The notes under the pieces: generated by a model
What the model saw: only the letters and a program-made list of their open reading frames with translations
Databases searched by the model: none
What the model was told of the DNA's origin: nothing
In this document: positions 1 to 4,993 of the stretch, piece by piece
Layout: every line of letters starts with the position of its first letter
Position numbering within the stretch: position 1 is the first letter of the stretch
Assembly: GCA_035559315.1 (NCBI GenBank)
Contig: DATMBJ010000229.1
Location: forward strand, 1 to 10,052
DNA length: 10,052 nt
Direction of reading: 5' to 3'
DNA from: DATLZM01 sp035559315
Lineage (GTDB): Bacteria > Actinomycetota > UBA4738 > HRBIN12
Made by a program: the position numbers and the translations under genes

Positions 1-922
1 GCTCGGCGTCCCGGAGGTCCCGCTCGGCCCGGGCCGCCTCCTTCCGCGCCTCCCGGACGCGGGCCGCCGCGGCCTCCGCATCGCCGCGGGCCTCCGCGAG
101 CCGCGCGGCGATCCCGCGGAGCTCCTCCTCCCGACGACGGACCAGCGCCGCCGTCCCCCGCGCCTCCTCGGCGAGGGAGCCGAGGGCGTCGGCCTCCGCC
201 GCGATGGCCCGCCACCGCTCGAGGACATCGCGCACCCGCTCCCGCGCCGCCCGGAGCCGCTCCGCCCGCGCCTCGGCCTGCCGGAGCTCCTCCTCCCCGC
301 GGGCCACGGCCTCCTCCGACGCCCCGGCGTACTCGGTCTCGAGCACGTTCCGCTTGGTCCTCACCTCGACCTCGGCGTCCCGCCGGAGCTCGCCGGCCCG
401 CTTGCCGAGCCGCTCGAAGAGCTCGAGCCCGAGCAGCTCGGTGAGGATCCGCCGACGCTCCGCCGCGTCCCCCACCAGGAACTCCTGGAACCTCCCCTGC
501 GGCAGCAGCACCGAGCGCGTGAACGCCTCGTAGTCGAGCCCCACGATCCCCTCGATCCGCGCGTCGACCCCCCGCACCCCGCTCGCGGCCTCCGCGACCC
601 ACCGGTCGCCCTCCCACCGCTCGAGGACCGCCCGGCTCGGGCCGGTGCGGGAGGTCCGCCGCGCCACCCGGTACCGGCGGTCCCCCACGGCGAACTCGAG
701 CTCGACCGCCATCCCCGCCTGGCCCTGGGAGATGAGCTGCCCGACCTGCCGGCCCACCCTGTCGGCCCGCCCGTACAGCGCGTAGGTCATGGCGTCCAGC
801 AGCGAGGACTTCCCCGAGCCGGTGGGCCCGGTGATCGCGAACAGGTCGAGCCCGGAGAGGTCGAGCTCGACCTCGTCGCGGAAGGCGGTGAACCCCTTCA
901 CCCGGAGCCTGAGCGGCCGCAC
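1..922 (-). CDS. sbcC: SbcC/Rad50-type exonuclease subunit, N-terminal part (runs off the window)
   Basis: This is the ATPase subunit of the SbcCD (Rad50-Mre11) nuclease, which binds and processes DNA ends and hairpins in the cytoplasm. Only the first 307 codons are present; the rest lies beyond position 1. My translation of the minus strand starts at GTG 922-920 with VRPLRLRVKGFTAFRDEVEL, the usual Rad50 N-terminal strand pattern. A perfect Walker A (GPTGSGKS, about residues 32-39) follows, then a Q-loop in LLPQGRFQEFL (Gln about 142). From about residue 165 the sequence becomes Ala/Glu/Arg-rich and helical, the start of the long coiled coil. The zinc hook, signature motif and Walker B must lie outside the window. 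The start is supported by GAGGAGG at 930-936, seven bases upstream and inside the end of sbcD. The 2-bp gap after the sbcD stop implies translational coupling. The family call is secure. Confidence 0.95.
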   Translation of the reverse strand, partial: MRPLRLRVKGFTAFRDEVELDLSGLDLFAITGPTGSGKSSLLDAMTYALYGRADRVGRQVGQLISQGQAGMAVELEFAVGDRRYRVARRTSRTGPSRAVLERWEGDRWVAEAASGVRGVDARIEGIVGLDYEAFTRSVLLPQGRFQEFLVGDAAERRRILTELLGLELFERLGKRAGELRRDAEVEVRTKRNVLETEYAGASEEAVARGEEELRQAEARAERLRAARERVRDVLERWRAIAAEADALGSLAEEARGTAALVRRREEELRGIAARLAEARGDAEAAAARVREARKEAARAERDLRDAE

Positions 923-924
923 CC

Positions 925-2088
925 TTACGCCTCCTCGGTCTCGAGGGCGAGGACCTCGTCGAAGGCCCGCAGCAGCTCGGGGGCGGGTTCCGCGCCGTGC
1001 TCGGCGCGGAGGAACGCCTCGAACTGCTCCCGGGGCGTCAGCGCCCGCAGCGGCTCCCGGGGAGCCGCATCGGGGGCCCGGGGGTGGTCGAGCTTCACGT
1101 CGACGGCGTTCGGGAGCACCTCCCGCACGCGGTCCGCGAGGCCCGGGACGGGGCCGTCGGTGTGAACCACGGCCCGGAGCCAGGCGTCCCCGACCTGCCC
1201 CGCCATCGCCGCGAGCTGGTCGATCGTCCCCCGGACCTCGAGGAGGCGCCGTCCGGCCGTCACCGGCACCTCCTCGACCCGGGCCGGCCTCCCCGGGCTC
1301 AGCTCGACCAGCGCCACCGACTTCCGCTCCTGGGTGAGCTCCCCGAAGTCGAGCTGGAGGAGCGAGCCCGCGTAGCGGGCCGCGGTGGGCGCGCCCCCGA
1401 CCCGCTGCGGGCGGTGGACGTGGCCGAGGGCCACGTACTGCGCGGTCCCGGGGAGCCGCGAGGGTGGGACCGCGTAGGCCATCCCGATCGTGAGCTCCCG
1501 CTCTCCGCCCCCGAGGAGCGCGCCGTCGGTGAAGAGGTGGGCCATCAGCACGTGGACCGCCCCGGGCCGGAACCCCGCGGCCATCGCCTCGAGCAGGTCG
1601 CCCATCCCCTCGGCGTAGGCCTGGTGCCAGGACTCGGCGGCCTCGAACAGGGCCGCGGCGTCCCCGAACCGGCGCTCGGGGACGAACGGCACGCAGGCCA
1701 CCTGGGCCACCTCGTCGCCGTCCCGCGCGGGGACCTCCACGATCCCGCCCTGCTCGGGCCGGCGGACCCTCGGGACGACGACCACGCCGAGGGGCTCGAG
1801 GAGCCGCGCGAGGGCCTCGAGGCGGGGGGCGGAGTCGTGGTTCCCGGGGATCGCGACCACCCGGATCCCGGCATCCCGCAGCCGGAGGAGCGCGTCGAAG
1901 ACGAGCGCGTCGGCCTCGGGGGCCGGTACCCGGTGCTCGTAGAGGTCCCCCGCCACGAGGACCGCGTCCACCCCCCCGTCCAGCGCGATGCCCACGACCT
2001 GGTCGAGGGCGGCCTCGAACTCGTCCATCCGGGAACGCCCCCGGATCTGCTTGCCCACGTGCCAGTCGCCGGTGTGCAGCAGCCGCAT
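925..2088 (-). CDS. sbcD: SbcD/Mre11-type DNA double-strand break nuclease subunit
   Basis: This is the metallophosphoesterase nuclease partner of SbcC: a Mn-dependent exo/endonuclease that trims DNA ends and opens hairpins. The 387-residue length is normal for SbcD. All phosphoesterase motifs are visible: GDWHVG (D8, H10), GDLYE (D48), GNHD (N83, H84, D85), an isolated ligand in LMAHLF (H184), and GHVH (H223, H225). After the catalytic domain come the capping region and a helical C-terminal segment expected to bind the base of the SbcC coiled coil. The ATG at 2086-2088 sits directly before the conserved first strand (MRLLHTGDWH), so the start is firm. It lies 7 bases after a TAGGGT hexamer, suggesting a leaderless transcript. 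The stop TAA (925-927) is 2 bp before the sbcC GTG. The herA gene ends 53 bp upstream. Confidence 0.96.
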   Translation of the reverse strand: MRLLHTGDWHVGKQIRGRSRMDEFEAALDQVVGIALDGGVDAVLVAGDLYEHRVPAPEADALVFDALLRLRDAGIRVVAIPGNHDSAPRLEALARLLEPLGVVVVPRVRRPEQGGIVEVPARDGDEVAQVACVPFVPERRFGDAAALFEAAESWHQAYAEGMGDLLEAMAAGFRPGAVHVLMAHLFTDGALLGGGERELTIGMAYAVPPSRLPGTAQYVALGHVHRPQRVGGAPTAARYAGSLLQLDFGELTQERKSVALVELSPGRPARVEEVPVTAGRRLLEVRGTIDQLAAMAGQVGDAWLRAVVHTDGPVPGLADRVREVLPNAVDVKLDHPRAPDAAPREPLRALTPREQFEAFLRAEHGAEPAPELLRAFDEVLALETEEA

Positions 2089-2095
2089 CGCGCCG

Positions 2096-2101
2096 ACCCT
2101 A
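2096..2101 (-). promoter_or_regulatory. Candidate -10 element for leaderless sbcD transcript
   Basis: On the minus strand the hexamer TAGGGT matches the high-GC bacterial TANNNT -10 pattern. It ends exactly 7 bases before the A of the sbcD ATG, the geometry expected when transcription begins at the start codon. No good -35 hexamer is seen at 16-18 bp spacing, and no clear ribosome binding site lies at standard distance. The same arrangement precedes nurA, which strengthens the reading. sbcD could nevertheless also be carried on the upstream nurA-herA transcript. This is inferred from sequence alone. Confidence 0.45.
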
Positions 2102-2110
2102 CCGGACCCC

Positions 2111-2146
2111 CGTGACGCGCATCACACCCGTGTGATCGGCCTCACT
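2111..2146. promoter_or_regulatory. Operator-like array of four GTGA/TCAC half-sites upstream of sbcD
   Basis: Four 4-base half-sites alternate GTGA (2112-2115), TCAC (2122-2125), GTGA (2132-2135) and TCAC (2142-2145). They start exactly 10 bp apart, one helical turn. The outer pairs read CGTGA-N6-TCACA and TGTGA-N6-TCACT, each one mismatch from the TGTGA-N6-TCACA pattern of CRP/FNR-superfamily regulators. The middle pair forms the inverted repeat ATCACACCCGTGTGAT (2121-2136, 7-bp arms). If sbcD transcription starts at its ATG, the array is centred near -40 and would overlap the -35 region. The last half-site includes the herA stop codon, so part of the match is coding-constrained. The regulator is unknown; a TetR- or GntR-type protein using the middle palindrome is equally possible. 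Confidence 0.4.
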
Positions 2147-3836
2147 CCCCCTCGAACCGGGCGAACGGGTCGGCCCCCGCGGGGGCGGCCTCGTCGGCCC
2201 TCGTGGCCCAGGACGGGAACGGGAACCGGATCTGCACCGGCACCGGCACGTGGGGCTGCTGGAGGATCATCGAGCCGGGCTTCAGGATCCCCGCCCGCTG
2301 GCGGGTGACGGCGGGCAGGAACCCGTACTCGCTCCGTTGGGCCTCGGCCGTGTCGAGCCGGCCCACGACCCGGTAGGCGGAGTTGGCGATCACCCGCCGC
2401 TCGACCTCGCTCGCGGTCTGCTCGGCCCCGATCAGGATCATCCCGAGCGAGCGGCCCCGCTCGGCGACGTCGAGGAGGACCTCCTTGATCGGGCTCCAGC
2501 CCTCCCGGGGGGCGTAGCGGTTCAGCTCGTCGAGGACGAGGAACGCGAGCGGCTCGCGGCGGCCCATCCGCTCCTTCTGCTCGAACAGCCGCTTGATCAC
2601 CACGCCGGTCACGAACCGCTTGGCCTTGTCGTGCAGGGTGTGGATGTCCACCACGGTCACCTGGTTCGCCTCCCAGTCGATCCGGTGCCGCTCGGGGGCC
2701 TCGGCTTCCCGCCCCCACACGAGGTGGCCCATCCGGAACCGGGCCGCGTCGAGCCGGCGGACGAAGGCCGCCACCGTGGCGTCCGAGACCCGCCCCCGCC
2801 ACGGCGAGCCCTCCATCTCGACCTGCGCCGCGATCAGCTCGCAGAGCTCGTCGAACCCCTCCACGGGACGCCCCTCGAACCGCACCGTGGCGTCGTGCTC
2901 GGGGTCGTCCTCGCACTCCCGGTCGAGGAACGACTCCACCCTGGCCACGAGGTCCGCGATCTGGGACCGCTCGTCCTCGGCCTCGGCGAACATGAACCGC
3001 AGGAGCTTCTCCCGCACGAACTCCCGGACCGTCCAGTGGTAGGCCGTGACCCCCTGCGAGCGCCCCTCCACGTCCGGGATCGGGTGGCCGCCGGCCCGGG
3101 GCCGGACTGGGGCCCAGAGCCCCACCGAGGAGAAGGGGCCCGCCGGGAGCCCGAGCCGCTCGTAGTCCGCCCGGTCCCCCTCCGACAGCCGCGCGTTGGG
3201 CCGGTCCAGCCACATCAGGTCCTCGCCCTTCACGTTGAACACGAGCGCCTTGGTGTTCGCCGCGTAGGGCCCGAGCGCGTCGGAGTGGAACAGCGCGTAC
3301 AGGAGGAACAGTGCGTAGGTGGTCTTCGTCGCCACCCCCGACACCCCGCTGATGTTCACGTGGGCCCCGCGGGTCCCGTCGAGGAAGTCGAGGTCGAGGT
3401 ACACGGGCTCCCCGTCGCGGGTGAGCCCGGCCGGGAGCCGGCGCTCCATCCGGTCGAAGTACAAGGCCTCGTCCCGGTCCTTCCCCCGGGCCCGGTAGAC
3501 GGGGAGGCCCGGCATCGGCGGGACGAAGATCTCCGGCTCGAACCGGGTCGCGACCACCTGGGCGGCGACCGCGGTGCCGACCGGCAGCACCCCCCGCTCC
3601 ACGAGGAAGACGTCGGTGTCGAAGCTCGCCCCCTCGTGGCGGGCCCGCACGTCCTGCACGATCCCCGAGATCCGGAGGGGGCCGCGCCCCGGCACCTCGG
3701 CGTCCACCACCACGGCGTCGTCGAGCTGGAGGTAGCAGCCCTCCTCCACCCCGACCCAGAACGTGAGGGGGGTCGCGTCCTCGGTCCCCAGGACCATCCC
3801 CACCCGCTCCGAGACCGCTCCGACCTCGTCCGCCAC
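2142..3836 (-). CDS. herA: HerA-like hexameric DNA translocase ATPase (DUF87/HerA family)
   Basis: HerA proteins are FtsK-like ring ATPases that pump DNA and, with NurA, resect DNA ends. The protein has 564 residues. The N-terminal ~100 residues are beta-rich and fit a HAS-barrel (RVGMVLGTEDATPLTFWVGV). The ATPase core follows, with a P-loop region at 163-173, SGVSGVATKTT, that departs from GxTGSGKS/T: the lysine and threonine are kept (K171, T172) but the glycine before the lysine is replaced by Thr. Walker B is clear as FLVLDELNRYAP (D436, E437). Downstream GMILIGAEQTASEVERRVIANS (465-486, split here only for naming) matches the HerA sensor/arginine region, with Gln473. The start GTG (3834-3836) is 1 base after the nurA stop and preceded by GGAGGGAGG (3842-3850), indicating translational coupling. 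The family call is good; activity despite the odd P-loop is inferred. Confidence 0.88.
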   Translation of the reverse strand: MADEVGAVSERVGMVLGTEDATPLTFWVGVEEGCYLQLDDAVVVDAEVPGRGPLRISGIVQDVRARHEGASFDTDVFLVERGVLPVGTAVAAQVVATRFEPEIFVPPMPGLPVYRARGKDRDEALYFDRMERRLPAGLTRDGEPVYLDLDFLDGTRGAHVNISGVSGVATKTTYALFLLYALFHSDALGPYAANTKALVFNVKGEDLMWLDRPNARLSEGDRADYERLGLPAGPFSSVGLWAPVRPRAGGHPIPDVEGRSQGVTAYHWTVREFVREKLLRFMFAEAEDERSQIADLVARVESFLDRECEDDPEHDATVRFEGRPVEGFDELCELIAAQVEMEGSPWRGRVSDATVAAFVRRLDAARFRMGHLVWGREAEAPERHRIDWEANQVTVVDIHTLHDKAKRFVTGVVIKRLFEQKERMGRREPLAFLVLDELNRYAPREGWSPIKEVLLDVAERGRSLGMILIGAEQTASEVERRVIANSAYRVVGRLDTAEAQRSEYGFLPAVTRQRAGILKPGSMILQQPHVPVPVQIRFPFPSWATRADEAAPAGADPFARFEGE

Positions 3837-3837
3837 C

Positions 3838-4797
3838 TCAGCCTCCCTCCGACGCGAGCAGGGCCACGAGGGCTCGCCGGAGCAGCCCCCGGTGGCCCAG
3901 GCGGTGCTGGAGCCAGGCCTCGAGCGCGGCCACCGGGGCCAGGTTCTGGGGGAACCGGGGGTCGCCCGGGCGGCCGGCGAACCGCGGGAGGAGCGCCGTC
4001 ACCCGGTCGGCGAGCTCCCGCGCCGCCTCCAGCCCCACCCCGGCCCGGACCTCGCACCGCACCACGCCCGCGTGGTCGTGCCACTCCGGGCGGACCGGGG
4101 CGATCCGCGCGTACCAGGCGAACCGCGCGAGGGGCTCGTCGGGCTCGGCCAGGCCGAACAGCGGGGTCCGCTCCCCCGGCGCGAGCCGGGCCACGAGCGC
4201 TTCGTGCTCGGGGAGGAGGTAGCCCCGGGACCAGCGCTTCACCACCCCCACGACCGGACTCGCCGTCGGGCGCTGCGAGCCCCACCGCCCGTCGGCCAGC
4301 ACGAGCTCCCCGCCCGCCGCGGCGACCTCCGCCGCGAGCTCGACCTCCGCGGCCTGCATCTCCCGCTGGAGCCGGTGGAGGGGATGGTCGGGGTCGCCGC
4401 CGGGCTCGCTCACCGGTCGGTAGTGGACCGCGGTCCCGCCCACCTCCACCTCCACGGGCTCCGCCGCCATCCCCCCGCCGACCACGATCGCCCGGTCCAC
4501 GGCGTGGGGGCCGAACCGGGCGCGGCCCTCGCTGCGGACCGCCCCCACCGCGAGCGACCCGAAGAGCCCGAAGCCCCGGCGGCCGTCCTCCTGCGCGAGG
4601 ACCCGGAGCTCGACCCGCCGCACGCCGTCCACGAACCACACGGGGGGCTCGGGGCCCCTGGGCGCGCCGGGTTGGACGGGCCGGGTCCAGTCGTCGCGCT
4701 CGACGAACGGCTCGACGCGGGCCGGGGGCTCCTCGGCGACCGGCTCGAACCCCATCCCGTGATCGGGCTGCCAGGGGTCCGCGCGCAGCACGAGCAT
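3838..4797 (-). CDS. nurA: NurA-domain nuclease, partner of the adjacent HerA-like ATPase
   Basis: NurA is a 5'-3' nuclease that works as a dimer with the HerA ring in double-strand-break resection. This 319-residue protein fits the family by context and by its motifs. It has an N-terminal acidic strand VWFVDGVRR (D57), a second acidic strand ELVLADGRW (D169), and VVGVVKRWSRGYLL (182-195), which resembles the conserved lysine strand of NurA. A C-terminal block follows, DPRFPQNLAPVAALEAWL (279-296), matching the terminal family motif. I see no His in that block where archaeal NurA usually has one. The ATG at 4795-4797 lies 7 bases after a TATCCT -10 hexamer. A longer frame open to 5310 is rejected because it overlaps the divergent gene and adds no recognisable sequence. 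The stop TGA (3838-3840) is 1 base from the herA GTG. Confidence 0.78.
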   Translation of the reverse strand: MLVLRADPWQPDHGMGFEPVAEEPPARVEPFVERDDWTRPVQPGAPRGPEPPVWFVDGVRRVELRVLAQEDGRRGFGLFGSLAVGAVRSEGRARFGPHAVDRAIVVGGGMAAEPVEVEVGGTAVHYRPVSEPGGDPDHPLHRLQREMQAAEVELAAEVAAAGGELVLADGRWGSQRPTASPVVGVVKRWSRGYLLPEHEALVARLAPGERTPLFGLAEPDEPLARFAWYARIAPVRPEWHDHAGVVRCEVRAGVGLEAARELADRVTALLPRFAGRPGDPRFPQNLAPVAALEAWLQHRLGHRGLLRRALVALLASEGG

Positions 4798-4804
4798 GGA
4801 CCGA

Positions 4805-4810
4805 AGGATA
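4805..4810 (-). promoter_or_regulatory. Candidate -10 element for leaderless nurA-herA transcript
   Basis: On the minus strand TATCCT matches the TANNNT -10 pattern. A 7-base spacer (4798-4804) separates it from the nurA ATG, so transcription would begin at or next to the start codon. No ribosome binding site is visible in that spacer. No convincing -35 hexamer stands out around 4827-4834, where the sequence is purely GC-rich. The 7-base geometry is the same as for sbcD. Confidence 0.5.
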
Positions 4811-4816
4811 CCCCCG

Positions 4817-4868
4817 GCCCCCGACGCCCCAGGGAGCGACGCGCGGAGGCGGCGGTCGCGTCGGGGGC
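4817..4868. repeat. 11-bp inverted repeat in the divergent intergenic region
   Basis: GCCCCCGACGC (4817-4827) and its exact reverse complement GCGTCGGGGGC (4858-4868) flank a 30-base GC-rich spacer. The repeat sits just upstream of the nurA -10 element and about 60 bp upstream of the sigma-28-like -35 of the opposite gene. It could be a stem-loop or a two-site operator. In sequence this GC-rich an 11-bp match within 52 bp is notable but could occur by chance. No T-run follows on either strand, so it is not an intrinsic terminator. Confidence 0.35.
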
Positions 4869-4928
4869 GATCCGGGGGCGGGGTAGTCCGTCCGTGCCAT
4901 CCCGGGGTCCCCTTCCCTTCCCGGGGGA

Positions 4929-4957
4929 CTAAGCCCCAGGGCCCCGGCTGCCGATAG
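4929..4957 (+). promoter_or_regulatory. Sigma-28 (FliA/WhiG)-like promoter for the coiled-coil pseudokinase gene
   Basis: CTAAG (4929-4933) is followed after 16 bases by GCCGATAG (4950-4957). The known sigma-28 consensus is TAAA-N15-GCCGATAA. Here the -10 matches seven of eight positions, the -35 three of four (TAAG), and the spacer is one base long. A start near 4964 would leave a ~30-base leader carrying the AGGAGGG ribosome binding site. FliA/WhiG-type sigma factors drive motility, chemotaxis, pilus or developmental genes in different bacteria. This suggests conditional expression of the downstream gene. The -35 sits inside a short GGGG/CCCC inverted repeat (4924-4937). Confidence 0.55.
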
Positions 4958-4977
4958 AGGAACGGGAACCTCGAGGG

Positions 4978-4984
4978 AGGAGGG
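4978..4984 (+). promoter_or_regulatory. Strong ribosome binding site deciding the start at 4994
   Basis: AGGAGGG lies 9 bases before the ATG at 4994 and is a near-perfect Shine-Dalgarno sequence. It fixes the start of the membrane coiled-coil gene and contrasts with the leaderless-looking genes on the other strand. Confidence 0.75.
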
Positions 4985-4993
4985 CGGCGAACC

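Noticed and set aside
997..2115. 372-codon open frame antisense to sbcD
   Set aside because: sbcD has every metallophosphoesterase motif. The antisense product has no recognisable feature.
2121..2136. ATCACACCCGTGTGAT as an intrinsic terminator after herA
   Set aside because: The stem is only 6-7 bp, not GC-rich at its base, and no T-run follows on the minus strand; an operator reading fits better.
1..4797. HerA plus nuclease as an anti-phage defence island
   Set aside because: HerA pairs with SIR2 or DUF4297 in defence systems, but here the partners are NurA and SbcCD. No mobile, restriction or toxin genes are nearby, so housekeeping repair is the simpler reading.
2250..4886. 878-codon open frame antisense to herA and nurA
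   Set aside because: His/Pro/Arg-rich translation without domains; it mirrors the codon bias of the genes beneath it.
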